From assembly GCA_000270325.1 (NCBI GenBank), contig BA000048.1, positions 404,933 to 457,983 on the forward strand: a DNA stretch of 53,051 nt, given 5' to 3'. Origin of the DNA: Candidatus Caldarchaeum subterraneum. Lineage in GTDB: Archaea > Thermoproteota > Nitrososphaeria_A > Caldarchaeales > Caldarchaeaceae. The position numbers and the translations under genes are program-made. Shown in pieces: positions 32,100-40,457 of the stretch. A model generated the notes under the pieces. The model ran no database searches, had not been told where the DNA came from, and was given only the letters and a program-made list of their open reading frames with translations. Each line of letters starts with the position of its first letter. The first letter of the stretch is position 1.

Positions 32100-33043
32100 A
32101 ACAAGTCACCAGCCAGCTTCACAACCTCTCCCAAAACATCTATCTTCTTCAAAGCATATTCATGTGGAAGATGCTCCAGCTCGCAGTTCGGGCCCACATG
32201 TAGCTCTCTGAAACTCGCCATGGACGATACTTTCTCCAACAAGGAGACTGTAGGTGCGGCGTCCTCAAGTAAGGTGTTTCTACCGTCGACTAGTCCGAGG
32301 AAAATGCTCTTATCCGTGTTCAGGCCACGCAAACATTCCACCCTTGTCTTAAACATGTCTAAGCCAATCACGTCAACAGGAAAATCAAGAAAATCTTCGA
32401 GGTTCTTCTCGGCTGAGCCGAACTGAAGGTGGAGCATAAGCTCAGCGTCAACCGTTCTCCTCAACACCTCGACGGCTGAGCGAGACAATTCCAAATCCTC
32501 TGGAGAAATCTTTCCAGAAACGAGAAAAGGCGCCGTTAGCTGAACCTGCGCAAACTCCCCTAACTGCTTAAGATAAAGTGCTAAAGCCTGCGCAACATCG
32601 TATACAAGTTCATCAAGTCTATTGTAGAATTTGTTGATTGAAAGTTTTGCAAAAGTGAGGGGCTCGGGGACGACAATCTTTCTTTTCGCGGTCTCGATAG
32701 ATTGGTGGAAAAAAGGGGATGTGTCTATTTTGTTTCGTAGGCTGAGCCTACCTGTGATAACTGGTGCTTTGTAGAAAAAGTTGTTGTCAAACCATCGGCT
32801 CAGCCCGTTGACCGCAACGTTTTCGAGAGATGATGCAAAGGGTCTGAGGAGGTCGTTCCAGCCGAGCATCCCGTCTATGATGTAGGTGAAGCCGTTTCGT
32901 CGCTGGGCTTCGATATAGGCTAGGGAGGTGGTCTCTAGCTCATTCAGGAGAGCTGTTTCGGGTATCTTGTTCTTGGCCCTGTCCCGGTAGGCTTTTATGA
33001 GCTTCTCCGTGCGGGGCAGAGCACCCACGAGATATGCCTTCAT
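32096..33043 (-). CDS. MetE N-terminal-domain-like protein
   Basis: MetE consists of two homologous barrels; this 315-residue protein resembles the N-terminal one and is encoded just before the C-terminal one, as in several Crenarchaeota where MetE is split into two genes. Visible marks are GALPRTEKL at the start, GMLGWNDLLRPF, VPEPLTFAKL, LHLQFG, GLDMFK, LGLVDGRNT and VGPNCELEHLP. It keeps a Cys in the last motif although the HxC zinc pair is replaced by HLQF. It begins one base after the flavoprotein stop and overlaps metE-C by 4 nt, so all three are co-transcribed. Confidence 0.8.
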   Translation of the reverse strand: MKAYLVGALPRTEKLIKAYRDRAKNKIPETALLNELETTSLAYIEAQRRNGFTYIIDGMLGWNDLLRPFASSLENVAVNGLSRWFDNNFFYKAPVITGRLSLRNKIDTSPFFHQSIETAKRKIVVPEPLTFAKLSINKFYNRLDELVYDVAQALALYLKQLGEFAQVQLTAPFLVSGKISPEDLELSRSAVEVLRRTVDAELMLHLQFGSAEKNLEDFLDFPVDVIGLDMFKTRVECLRGLNTDKSIFLGLVDGRNTLLEDAAPTVSLLEKVSSMASFRELHVGPNCELEHLPHEYALKKIDVLGEVVKLAGDLL

Positions 33044-33044
33044 T

Positions 33045-34049
33045 CTACATCCTTCTCTCAGAGCTGTGGCCTGGGAAGTAGCCTGCCTTCGGGTCTATGT
33101 AGTTTTTGGCTACGTTTACCGCTATGGCTGCCTGCGCAAACCCTATTACGAGAAGTGCAAGTTTTACAGAGTCGGGCTGTGTCGCGATGTCTCCCGCGGC
33201 GTAGACCCCTGGAATGTTTGTCTCGCATCTGGCGTTGATTTTGATGGCGTTGCCCTCCATGTCGAGGCCCCATTTCTTGAAAAGCGAGACATCAACTATG
33301 TGGCCTAGCTGTAGCAGCAGTGCGTCGCATTCTATTGTCGTCTCCTCACCAGTCTTGTTGTTGTAAACTGTAATCTTCTCCAGGTGTTCGCCGCCATGTG
33401 CTTCCTTGACCTCGTATGGTATCAAGACTTTAACAGGTGAGTGGAATAGCTCTATGACGCTCCCCTCATGTGCTCTGAATTCGCTCCGTCTGTGAACAAG
33501 GTAAACCTCGGACGCGATGTCTTTGAGGTTGAGGGCCCAGTCGACAGCGGAGTCACCGCCTCCGACAATAACTACCCGCTTGTTCCTGAACATCCACTTG
33601 TCCCTGACCGTGTAGTAGACACCCTTGTTCTCAAACCGCTCAACCGAGGGGTTCCCAAGTTTACGAGGTGTAAACGCTCCATGTCCGGCGGCTATGAGCA
33701 CGGTTTTGGAGAAGTGGACGCCCTTGTCAGTGGTCAGCTCGATTATTCCGCCGTCAAGCCTCGTCAAGTTAAGAACTCTCTCGGAGAAATGGAAAGTCGG
33801 GTTGTATGCGCTCGCCTGCTCATACAAATTTTTCGCCAAATCTTTGGACAATATTTTCGGGAATCCTGCGACGTCGTAGATGAATTTATCTGGGTAAAGG
33901 GTTGTCAATTGCCCGCCATAGGTGTCCAAAGCCTCAATCACTTTCGTCTTCATACTTCTCATACCCGCGGCGTAGAAAGCCGCGAACAGGCCCGTGGGTC
34001 CGGCGCCGATTATGGTGATGTCGTAAACATCAAACGGCTCCATGGTCAT
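33045..34049 (-). CDS. Ferredoxin-NAD(P) reductase type 2 (thioredoxin-reductase-like flavoprotein)
   Basis: This 334-residue two-dinucleotide-fold flavoprotein has FAD-binding IIGAGPTGLFAAFYA, the ATG-like AAGHGAFTP, NAD(P)-binding VVIVGGGDSAVDWAL and GVYAAGDIA. The active CxxC of thioredoxin reductases is absent (GGGDSAVDWA at that place), which points to the FNR2 branch. It may supply electrons to an iron-sulfur or flavin partner. The frame is open from TTG 34055, but ATG 34049 is 27 nt from a minus-strand TATA-like ATTTAAGT (34072-34079), which lies across the phoU stop. Confidence 0.9.
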   Translation of the reverse strand: MTMEPFDVYDITIIGAGPTGLFAAFYAAGMRSMKTKVIEALDTYGGQLTTLYPDKFIYDVAGFPKILSKDLAKNLYEQASAYNPTFHFSERVLNLTRLDGGIIELTTDKGVHFSKTVLIAAGHGAFTPRKLGNPSVERFENKGVYYTVRDKWMFRNKRVVIVGGGDSAVDWALNLKDIASEVYLVHRRSEFRAHEGSVIELFHSPVKVLIPYEVKEAHGGEHLEKITVYNNKTGEETTIECDALLLQLGHIVDVSLFKKWGLDMEGNAIKINARCETNIPGVYAAGDIATQPDSVKLALLVIGFAQAAIAVNVAKNYIDPKAGYFPGHSSERRM

Positions 34050-34071
34050 CTTCAATTATGCACTTGTGCAG

Positions 34072-34079
34072 ATTTAAGT
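34072..34079 (-). promoter_or_regulatory. TATA-like box for the flavoprotein-metE unit
   Basis: ATTTAAGT (plus-strand reading) is centred 27 nt before ATG 34049. It overlaps the last codons of the PhoU-like gene, so the flavoprotein operon can be transcribed independently of it. Confidence 0.4.
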
Positions 34080-35066
34080 TTGCCTCGCCACATACGGCTT
34101 TATGGGTAGGCTTAGCTCAGCCACGTCGGCGAGGTCCTCGCATACTCTCGCGAGATGGAAGTGTAGCTTATAGAGTGACGCGGTTTCGCCTCGTCCCGAC
34201 ACTTTTCTGAGAAATTCTTCGCTTCGCTTCATGAACTCGGTTCTAAGCCCCGTGACTCTGTTGACAAGTGTGATTTCGTGGCTGAAGAAGGCCTCGATTG
34301 GGTCAAAGCCTGTTGAGAGAACAATTTTGGCGATGTTTCTGAACTCTTGCTTAACATCATCGCTCATGGGCTTTTTGTTTCTCAGTTTCTCCTTAGCCAT
34401 CTCAGCGGCTTGGTCTCCGGCGTCTTCTATGAACTTGGCCGCGACCCTTATGTCTAGGAGACTGAGGGGTGAGGTGTTTAACCGTTTGGCGAGAGCGGGG
34501 TCAACCAGCGCAGACCGTAGAACACGCACCAGAGTGAAGTAAAGCCTGTCAACCTCTTCATCCCGTGTGACCGCAACTCTCGCAAGCGAAGAATCATCCA
34601 TCAACACCGAGTTAACAGCATACTCAACCATCCCCATCACAAGGTTGTACTGACGTCTCAGAAGCTTCTCAGGGGCCACCGTTTGCTCGTCGAGAACAAT
34701 CTGCACCTCCACGCTTTCATCGGCCTCGTCAACTATCTCAGCCCCGGCCAACCCGCGGACAACCCGCCTTATCACCTCGAGCCATGTATCGGTTATGGGG
34801 GTTTTTGAGACAATTTTTATTGTGTCGTATCCATAGAGGTATGCGCCGACGAGCAGCTGGCTAAGGTCCTCCGTCAACGCAATCTCAACCGATGAAGGGC
34901 GCCGCGAAGACGGCTTGTCTGGGTAGATGTACAGCCCCCCATCCTCCGCAGGTCTTATAATTACTTGAGAACCTTTAGACAGCCCCATCCTCTCCACCCA
35001 TTCCTTAGGAAGGGTGACTGTGAAAGAGCTTCCCCCCGTAAGCTGAACCGCTCTCCTTACCTCCAC
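34074..35066 (-). CDS. AbrB/SpoVT-domain PhoU-like regulator
   Basis: This protein pairs an N-terminal swapped-hairpin AbrB-type DNA-binding domain (VQLTGGSSFTVTLPKEWVERMG, about residues 5-26) with PhoU-like helical bundles; such archaeal proteins are thought to regulate phosphate uptake. The PhoU region includes acidic helices (FIEDAGDQAAEMA, RVCEDLADVAEL) that could bind metal. GTG 35066 gives 330 residues; the frame is open up to 35105 but those residues are Thr/Ile-rich and non-conserved. No pst genes are in the window. An imperfect inverted repeat overlaps the start codon. Confidence 0.82.
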   Translation of the reverse strand: MEVRRAVQLTGGSSFTVTLPKEWVERMGLSKGSQVIIRPAEDGGLYIYPDKPSSRRPSSVEIALTEDLSQLLVGAYLYGYDTIKIVSKTPITDTWLEVIRRVVRGLAGAEIVDEADESVEVQIVLDEQTVAPEKLLRRQYNLVMGMVEYAVNSVLMDDSSLARVAVTRDEEVDRLYFTLVRVLRSALVDPALAKRLNTSPLSLLDIRVAAKFIEDAGDQAAEMAKEKLRNKKPMSDDVKQEFRNIAKIVLSTGFDPIEAFFSHEITLVNRVTGLRTEFMKRSEEFLRKVSGRGETASLYKLHFHLARVCEDLADVAELSLPIKPYVARQT

Positions 35067-35155
35067 AATAATGGTTATTATCGTGGTTGTTGTTAAGCCT
35101 ATCACAAGATACCTTTATAACATGACTTGAAGGGTGGGATAATTTAGACGCGAAA
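35067..35155. promoter_or_regulatory. Divergent promoters, PhoU-like / ribosomal cluster
   Basis: A plus-strand TTTATAA (35114-35120) lies about 39 nt before the L22 ATG, giving a short leader. A minus-strand TTGTTAAGCC-type box (about 35088-35097) is centred 28 nt before GTG 35066. CACAATAATGGTTATTATCGTG (35064-35085) is an imperfect inverted repeat across the PhoU-like start, a possible autoregulatory operator. Confidence 0.4.
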
Positions 35156-35614
35156 ATGCCGACCTGGAGATATTCAACAACAGTCGGTGAAAAGGAGGAC
35201 GAGGTCCGAGCCAGCCTCAGAGAGATAGATGTCTCACCGAAGTGGGCGAGGGAGGTCTGCGAGGCTCTTAAGGGCTTGACCATCCCCGAGGCCAAGAGAC
35301 TGCTCGAAGACGTGATAAACAAGCGGCGGATGATACCCTACAAAAGATATAGGAAGAAGCGCGCGCATCATGCGGAGACAAAGGGCCCAGGAGGCTACCC
35401 GGTGAAGGTCTCCCAGTATCTTCTCAAACTTGTTGAGAGCCTAGAGGCAAACGCGGAGTTTAAAGGCCTTGACCCAGAGAAGACGGAAATTGTCCACGCG
35501 GCGTCCCACAAGGGCCGCGTTCTTAGGAAAAACATCGAACGGGCCTTCGGACGTTCAAGCCCATATAATCGGACTTATGTTCATATTGAGCTCGCGGCGG
35601 TGAGCAGAGGATGA
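35156..35614 (+). CDS. rpl22: Ribosomal protein L22
   Basis: L22 lines the exit tunnel. The 152-residue archaeal form has RASLREIDVSPKWAREVCEALKG, KRYRKKRAHHA and the C-terminal RAFGRSSPYNRTYVHIELA. It is the first gene of the large ribosomal cluster. In most archaea L3, L4, L23, L2 and S19 precede it; here the PhoU-like gene lies upstream in the opposite direction, so the cluster is broken at this point. It overlaps S3 by 4 nt. Confidence 0.96.
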   Translation: MPTWRYSTTVGEKEDEVRASLREIDVSPKWAREVCEALKGLTIPEAKRLLEDVINKRRMIPYKRYRKKRAHHAETKGPGGYPVKVSQYLLKLVESLEANAEFKGLDPEKTEIVHAASHKGRVLRKNIERAFGRSSPYNRTYVHIELAAVSRG

Positions 35615-36222
35615 CGCTGGTTAAACAGATTCTCGAAACGAGGATTAAGAAGGCGGATATTGAGGAGTATTTGAGGGAGAAGCTAAAGAACGCTTTCTTC
35701 GGTGGAGTTAGCATCAGCTTTACTCCCCTCGGCACAAGAGTTACAATCTATGCCATGAGGCCGAGCAGGGTTATTGGCCCCAAAGGGAAAGTCATCAAGG
35801 AGATTACAGAGGCGCTGGAGAAACAATTCGGGGTTGAGAACCCTGTGGTGACCGTGGTTGAGGTAGAGGTTCCAGAGCTTAACCCCTACGTCATGGCTGA
35901 GAGAATTGCCCAGGACCTTGCCAGAGGCCTCCGATACAGGAGAGTTGGTTTCTGGGCCGTGAAGCGGATAATGGAGGCAGGGGCAAAGGGGGTGGAGGTT
36001 CACATAAGCGGAAAACTTACATCAGCAAGGTCAAGGACGGAGAAGTTCACAGAAGGGTTTATGCCCAAATCAGGAGAGCTGGCGATGAACTACGTCCTCG
36101 AAGGCAAATCTTCGGTGCTGCTGAAAACCGGGCTCTTCGGCGTAAGAGTTCTCATCTATCCACCCGACGCGCCTCTTCCAGAGGAGATAAAGGTGAAGCA
36201 GATTGAAGCTCCAAGAGCTTAG
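35611..36222 (+). CDS. rps3: Ribosomal protein S3
   Basis: S3 contacts mRNA at the entry tunnel. The 203-residue protein has a KH domain with RPSRVIGPKGKVIKEITEALEK and the C-terminal S3 segment GAKGVEVHISGKLTSARSRTEKF. It overlaps L22 by 4 nt and L29 by 20 nt. Confidence 0.96.
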   Translation: MTLVKQILETRIKKADIEEYLREKLKNAFFGGVSISFTPLGTRVTIYAMRPSRVIGPKGKVIKEITEALEKQFGVENPVVTVVEVEVPELNPYVMAERIAQDLARGLRYRRVGFWAVKRIMEAGAKGVEVHISGKLTSARSRTEKFTEGFMPKSGELAMNYVLEGKSSVLLKTGLFGVRVLIYPPDAPLPEEIKVKQIEAPRA

Positions 36223-36403
36223 AGAAATGAATGAGAAGGAGCTGGCTGAGAAAATCGAGGAGCTCAAAGCCGAGCTGAGGCAAGTGGTCTCGGAGATAGG
36301 GAAGGGAGGCATGGTTGAAAACCCGATGAGAAAAAGGGAGCTACGGAAAGAAATAGCAAGAGCCTACACGGTACTTGCTGAGAAGAGGCGACAGAAGGTA
36401 TGA
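36203..36403 (+). CDS. rpl29: Ribosomal protein L29
   Basis: This 66-residue, two-helix protein at the tunnel exit begins KLQELREMNEKEL, continues with ELRQVVSEIGKGG, and ends with RELRKEIARAYTVLAEK, as L29 does. It starts at TTG 36203 inside the S3 end. The next gene is RNase P Rpp29; the SUI1/eIF1 gene often found between them is not here. Confidence 0.95.
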   Translation: MKLQELREMNEKELAEKIEELKAELRQVVSEIGKGGMVENPMRKRELRKEIARAYTVLAEKRRQKV

Positions 36404-36639
36404 CCAAGCCACTTAACATCTACCTTCTCGGCAAAAGGGTCAAAGTCATGTACAACAACAAAACATCAGAAGGAGTTGTGGTGTCCGAGACACGTAACAT
36501 GGTTATGGTGAAGACTATGAAAGGCGCGAAAAGCTTTCCCAAGATGAACTCCGTATTCATCGTTGACGGCAAGGTTGTCGAGGGTGTGAGGATGGTTGCA
36601 AGGCCTTTCGAGAGATTGTTGAGAGGTGGTGGGAGATGA
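36400..36639 (+). CDS. rnp1: RNase P protein component 1 (Rpp29/Pop4)
   Basis: Rpp29 is an Sm-like subunit that pairs with Rpp21 and improves substrate binding by RNase P. The 79-residue product has YLLGKRVKVMYN, SEGVVVSETRNMVMVKT and VFIVDGKVVEGVRMVARPFERL, matching the family core. Location between L29 and S17 is standard in archaea. It overlaps L29 and S17 by 4 nt each. Confidence 0.92.
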   Translation: MTKPLNIYLLGKRVKVMYNNKTSEGVVVSETRNMVMVKTMKGAKSFPKMNSVFIVDGKVVEGVRMVARPFERLLRGGGR

Positions 36640-36965
36640 GTGAGACACGGAACATAGGCATCCCGGTCAACCCGCCGAAAACATCCTGTAACGACCCCGA
36701 CTGCCCCTTCCACGGAAAATTATCGGTGAGAGGTATTTTGCTAAGCGGCGTCGTCTACAAAAAGAAGATGAACAAAACCGTGGTCGTCGAGAACGAGCAC
36801 ATCGTCTACGTCAAGAAATACAAGAGATACATGCGGAGAAGATCACGGATATCTGCACACCTGCCTCCCTGCATAGACGCTGATGTAGGTGATCGGGTGA
36901 GGCTGGGCGAGTGCAGGCCTCTGAGCAAGACTGTCAGTTTCGTGGTTCTGGAGAAGATGGGGTGA
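36636..36965 (+). CDS. rps17: Ribosomal protein S17
   Basis: This 109-residue OB-fold protein has the archaeal N-terminal extension with CNDPDCPFHGKL, then GVVYKKKMNKTVVVE and ECRPLSKTVSFVVLE. The Cys-containing extension is typical of archaeal S17. It overlaps rnp1 by 4 nt, and L14 begins four bases after its stop. Confidence 0.96.
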   Translation: MSETRNIGIPVNPPKTSCNDPDCPFHGKLSVRGILLSGVVYKKKMNKTVVVENEHIVYVKKYKRYMRRRSRISAHLPPCIDADVGDRVRLGECRPLSKTVSFVVLEKMG

Positions 36966-36969
36966 GAGT

Positions 36970-37404
36970 ATGGCAAAGCGAACACGTGCAGTTGCAGCTG
37001 TAGGGGTTCTTGAGAGAAGGCCCAACATTCCACGCACCATAGTGCCCGGCTCGTTGATAACATGCGCCGACAACTCGGGGGCTCAGATTCTCAAGATTAT
37101 ACAGGTTCATGGAGTATCTACAAGGCTTCGCCGAGTTCCTGCCGCAGCGGTTGGAGACAAAGTGAGCGTAACCGTGAAGAAGGGCTCAGCAGACTTGAGG
37201 AAGAAGCCGATGCACGCCATAGTGATACGGCAGCGGAAACCCTATCGGAGAAGCGACGGAACATGGATATCTTTTGAGGAAACAGCCGCGGTGCTTGTAA
37301 CACCTGAGGGAGACCTCAAGGGAACAGAGATCAAGGGCCCCGTAGCCAAGGAGGCGGCGGAACGCTGGCCACGCGTCGCAAACGCGGCCAGCATGATAGT
37401 ATGA
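36970..37404 (+). CDS. rpl14: Ribosomal protein L14
   Basis: L14 lies at the subunit interface. The 144-residue protein has SLITCADNSGAQILKIIQV, VGDKVSVTVKKG and AIVIRQRKPYRR, the universal L14 pattern, followed by an archaeal C-terminus KEAAERWPRVANAASMIV. It starts at ATG 36970 with a GGGGTGAG ribosome binding site upstream. Confidence 0.97.
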   Translation: MAKRTRAVAAVGVLERRPNIPRTIVPGSLITCADNSGAQILKIIQVHGVSTRLRRVPAAAVGDKVSVTVKKGSADLRKKPMHAIVIRQRKPYRRSDGTWISFEETAAVLVTPEGDLKGTEIKGPVAKEAAERWPRVANAASMIV

Positions 37405-37405
37405 G

Positions 37406-37774
37406 GTGAAAATCATGTCTTCAGCTTCTCCGAGGAAACAGCGTCTACGCCGCTACAACGCTCCTAAACACATTCTAGGCAAGTTTCTATCGGCTCATCT
37501 CTCGCCTGAGTTGAGGAATAAATACGGCAGACGGGCAGTTAGGCTCAGGCAAGGTGACACGGTGAAGGTGATTAAAGGCACTTTCAAGAACATAGAGGGG
37601 AAGGTTAAGAGAGTGGATGTAAAGAGACAGATGGCCTATGTCGAAAACGTATCAATCAAGAAAGCTGACGGCTCCACCGTCGACGTCCCGATTAGGATAC
37701 CCAACCTCATGATAACCCAGCTCAACCTCGACGACAAATATCGTAAGGAAAAGCTGGAGGACGAAAAGGCATGA
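37406..37774 (+). CDS. rpl24: Ribosomal protein L24
   Basis: This 122-residue protein carries a KOW motif (RQGDTVKVIKGTFKNIEGKV) and the archaeal N-terminal extension RRYNAPKHILGKFLSAHLS. The start may be GTG 37406 or ATG 37415; the GGTGA just before the ATG could be its ribosome binding site. It overlaps S4e by 4 nt. Confidence 0.95.
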   Translation: MKIMSSASPRKQRLRRYNAPKHILGKFLSAHLSPELRNKYGRRAVRLRQGDTVKVIKGTFKNIEGKVKRVDVKRQMAYVENVSIKKADGSTVDVPIRIPNLMITQLNLDDKYRKEKLEDEKA

Positions 37775-38487
37775 CGCATCTAAAAACCTTGGCAGCACCC
37801 CGCCATTATCCGAAGAAGGCGACGGTCTTCACCGTAGCTCCCAGCCCAGGCCCACATGCCAAGAAAAAATCTATCCCACTTCTCATAGCTGTGAGAGACC
37901 TGCTGAACTATGCAGACAACGCCCACACAGCGCGAAGGCTCATAAAACAGGGCAAGTTCATGGTGGATGGACGGGTGGTGAAAGACCCCCGGTTCCCGCT
38001 GGGTTTGATGGATGTTTTATCGATACCTGAGTTGGGTGAAAACTATCGGGTACTAATTAAACCGGGTAAAGGACTGACATTAGCCAAAACATCCAGCGAA
38101 GAGGCAGGGTTTAAAATCTGTCAAGTTGTGAGGAAAAACCATGTACGCGGCGGCGCATTAATGATTGGGCTTCACGACGGCAGAACAATACTCTTCCGTG
38201 GAGAGATGCTTGATAAAGGACGCGCGATAAAAACCCTAGACACGCTCAAAATCGCGGTCCCCAGTCAGGAAATACTTGAAACAATTTCTCTCGACAACGG
38301 AGTTTATGCGTACATTCACAGCGGCGCCCGAGCAGGCCTGCACGGTAAAATCATGAGGATAAGGCGGGAGGTGGTTTTCCCCGACAAGCCAACCGCCACC
38401 GTGGAAACAGGGCAAGGAACCGTAACAACGCTTCTCCGCAACTTGATGCCAGTTGGAGGTGAGGCACCATGGATAACGCTTCTGTAG
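37771..38487 (+). CDS. rps4e: Ribosomal protein S4e
   Basis: This 238-residue archaeal/eukaryal protein has an N-terminal segment LKTLAAPRHYP, an S4-like RNA-binding domain (IPLLIAVRDLLNYADNAHTARRLIKQGK), a middle domain and a C-terminal KOW motif (SGARAGLHGKIM). It overlaps L24 by 4 nt and L5 by 19 nt. Confidence 0.96.
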   Translation: MTHLKTLAAPRHYPKKATVFTVAPSPGPHAKKKSIPLLIAVRDLLNYADNAHTARRLIKQGKFMVDGRVVKDPRFPLGLMDVLSIPELGENYRVLIKPGKGLTLAKTSSEEAGFKICQVVRKNHVRGGALMIGLHDGRTILFRGEMLDKGRAIKTLDTLKIAVPSQEILETISLDNGVYAYIHSGARAGLHGKIMRIRREVVFPDKPTATVETGQGTVTTLLRNLMPVGGEAPWITLL

Positions 38488-38993
38488 AGCTGTTAAGGAG
38501 GCCGAGGATAGAGAAGGTCGTCGTCAACTGCGCCGTTGGTGAGGGAGGAGCTAGGCTTGAGAGAGCGCAGAAAATCCTCGAGTCGCTAGTCAACCAGAAA
38601 CCAGAGGTACGGAAAGCGAGGAAAACCATACGGGGCTTCGGCATACACAAAGGTGAGCCAATAGCGCTCAGAGTAACCCTGAGGAAAGCCGCCGCGGAGG
38701 AGTTTCTCAGAAAAGGTTTGGCAGCGGTAAACAACAGGATAAAAAAGTCTTCGATAGACAGCATGGGGAGCTTCTCCTTCGGCATCAAGGAACATCTTGA
38801 CATTCCGGGGACACGTTACAATCCCGAGCTGGGGATAATCGGTATGGATGTGACGGTTCACTTGGTCAAGCCCGGATACAGGGTTTCTAAGAGAGCTTAC
38901 CGAAGGTCGAAGATCGGCATGGGTCAGCGGGTATCGGTGGATGAGGCAATCGAGTTTCTGAGGCAAATGGGTGTGGAGGTGGTTGAAGAGTGA
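38469..38993 (+). CDS. rpl5: Ribosomal protein L5
   Basis: L5 binds 5S rRNA in the central protuberance. The 174-residue product has PRIEKVVVNCAVGEGG, KARKTIRGFGIHKGEPIALRVTLR, FGIKEHLDIPG and GMDVTVHLVKPGYRV. It overlaps S4e by 19 nt and S14 by 4 nt. Confidence 0.97.
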   Translation: MDNASVELLRRPRIEKVVVNCAVGEGGARLERAQKILESLVNQKPEVRKARKTIRGFGIHKGEPIALRVTLRKAAAEEFLRKGLAAVNNRIKKSSIDSMGSFSFGIKEHLDIPGTRYNPELGIIGMDVTVHLVKPGYRVSKRAYRRSKIGMGQRVSVDEAIEFLRQMGVEVVEE

Positions 38994-39151
38994 AACACAA
39001 ACCGCCTAAGCAGAGGAAATTCGGTAAAGGCGTCCATGTCTGCAGGAGATGTGGCACAAGCGTCGGCGTCATCAGAAAATATGGACTCTACATCTGCAGA
39101 AGATGCATTAACGAAATCGCTCCTAAGCTAGGTTTCGTTGTGTATGATTAG
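38990..39151 (+). CDS. rps14: Ribosomal protein S14 (zinc form)
   Basis: This 53-residue small-subunit protein carries VCRRCG and YICRRC zinc knuckles and ends GFVVYD, as archaeal S14/S29e does. It starts at GTG 38990, overlapping the L5 stop, and has the expected place between L5 and S8. Confidence 0.95.
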   Translation: MKHKPPKQRKFGKGVHVCRRCGTSVGVIRKYGLYICRRCINEIAPKLGFVVYD

Positions 39152-39162
39152 GTGATGATGAT

Positions 39163-39546
39163 ATGACGGACCTCGTTTCAGCTTTGTTCACAACTTTGCA
39201 AAACAACGAGATGGTTCGAAACAGAGAATGCATAGTTAAAGCGAGTAACCTAGTAGCAGAGATTCTGAAGGTTCTTCAGAGGACTGGATACATCGGAGCG
39301 TTTGAATACATAGACAACGGCCGTGGAGGATTGTTTAGAGTGCAGCTTCTAGGTAGAATAAACAGGTCCGCCCCAATACGGCCTAGGATGAGCGTGAAAG
39401 CAAACCAGTTCGAGATGTTTGAACAACGCTACCTGCCGGCTAGAAATGTGGGCATCCTCGTTGTCACAACACCCAAGGGCGTCATGTCCCATGAAGACGC
39501 TAAAAAAATGAAGACAGGAGGGAGGTTGCTGGGCTATGTCTACTAA
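39163..39546 (+). CDS. rps8: Ribosomal protein S8
   Basis: S8 binds central-domain 16S rRNA. The 127-residue protein begins DLVSALFTTLQNNEM and has GYIGAFEYIDNGRGG and the conserved ending NVGILVVTTPKGVMSHEDA. A GGTGATGATG ribosome binding region precedes ATG 39163. It overlaps L6 by 11 nt. Confidence 0.97.
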   Translation: MTDLVSALFTTLQNNEMVRNRECIVKASNLVAEILKVLQRTGYIGAFEYIDNGRGGLFRVQLLGRINRSAPIRPRMSVKANQFEMFEQRYLPARNVGILVVTTPKGVMSHEDAKKMKTGGRLLGYVY

Positions 39547-40078
39547 GTTTATTGAAGAAGAATTCCAGATACCTGACAAAGTGAATGTCAGGATTGACGG
39601 GAAAACTCTCGTCTTCGAAGGCACTAAGGGCAGAGTCTTAAAGGACATAAGCCATATCCCTGCGGAGGTTAAGATTGAGGATGGAAAGATTGTTTTCAGA
39701 GTTCCCGGGAGGTCGAGAAAAGCGAAAGCCCTACTAGGCACCCTCGTCTCTATTGCCAGAAACGCGGCGACGGGCGTCACCAAAGGATATGTCTACAAAA
39801 TGAAGGTTGTTTCTTCACACTTCCCGATAACTGTTAAGGTGGTGGGTGGAGAGGTTCACATAACAAACTTCATTGGAGAGAAATATGTGCGGCGGGCTAA
39901 GATTGTCGGCGATGTGAAGGTGCAGGTGAAGGGCGACGAGATAATAATAACTGGTGTTGACAGGGAGAGCGTTGGCCAGACGGCGGCAAACATAGAGAAC
40001 GCCACACGTATCCCGAGAAAAGACCCACGCAAGTTTCTCGACGGGATTTATGTGATGGAGAAGGCTGTGGGTGAGTAG
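39536..40078 (+). CDS. rpl6: Ribosomal protein L6
   Basis: This 180-residue protein has two homologous alpha-beta domains, with VTKGYVYKMKVVSSHFPITVKV and FIGEKYVRRAKIVGDV, and the C-terminal IPRKDPRKFLDGIYVMEKA. It overlaps S8 and L32e at its ends. Confidence 0.97.
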   Translation: MSTKFIEEEFQIPDKVNVRIDGKTLVFEGTKGRVLKDISHIPAEVKIEDGKIVFRVPGRSRKAKALLGTLVSIARNAATGVTKGYVYKMKVVSSHFPITVKVVGGEVHITNFIGEKYVRRAKIVGDVKVQVKGDEIIITGVDRESVGQTAANIENATRIPRKDPRKFLDGIYVMEKAVGE

Positions 40079-40457
40079 CATGTTGCCCGCCAAGGTGTTG
40101 AGGAAAAGGAGAAAAACTCCAAAGTTCGTGCGGCAGGAGAGCTGGAGATACGTAAGGCTTGAGACAGGCTACAGAAGGCCGCGGGGAAAAGACAGCCGCA
40201 TGAGGCTTCAGAAAAGCGGCTCACCTCCTCTTGCGAAAATCGGCTACGGGTCGCCCAAAACATATCGGGGTCTTCACCCATCTGGCCTGCGAGACGTTCT
40301 CGTTGCATCGGTTGCTGAGTTAGAGAGGCTCTCACCGGAGAGGGATGCTGTGCGTATTTCGGGGCGGCTTGGCCTGAGGAAGAAGCAGGAGGTTTTCGAG
40401 GCAGCTAAGTCCCGTGGCTTCAAGGTTCTTAACCCGCCTGCTAAACAGGGTGGTTGA
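40071..40457 (+). CDS. rpl32e: Ribosomal protein L32e
   Basis: This 128-residue large-subunit protein is archaeal/eukaryal. It has RRKTPKFVRQESWRYVRL, WRRPRG-like YRRPRGKDSRMR and IGYGSPKTYRGLHPSGLRDVLV. The start is GTG 40071 or ATG 40080. Archaeal L32e proteins vary at the N-terminus; this one is at the short end. Confidence 0.95.
   Translation: MSSMLPAKVLRKRRKTPKFVRQESWRYVRLETGYRRPRGKDSRMRLQKSGSPPLAKIGYGSPKTYRGLHPSGLRDVLVASVAELERLSPERDAVRISGRLGLRKKQEVFEAAKSRGFKVLNPPAKQGG

Noticed and set aside
33045-34049. Thioredoxin reductase.
   Set aside because: The redox CxxC in the NADPH domain is missing (GGGDSAVDWA), so ferredoxin-NAD(P) reductase type 2 fits better.
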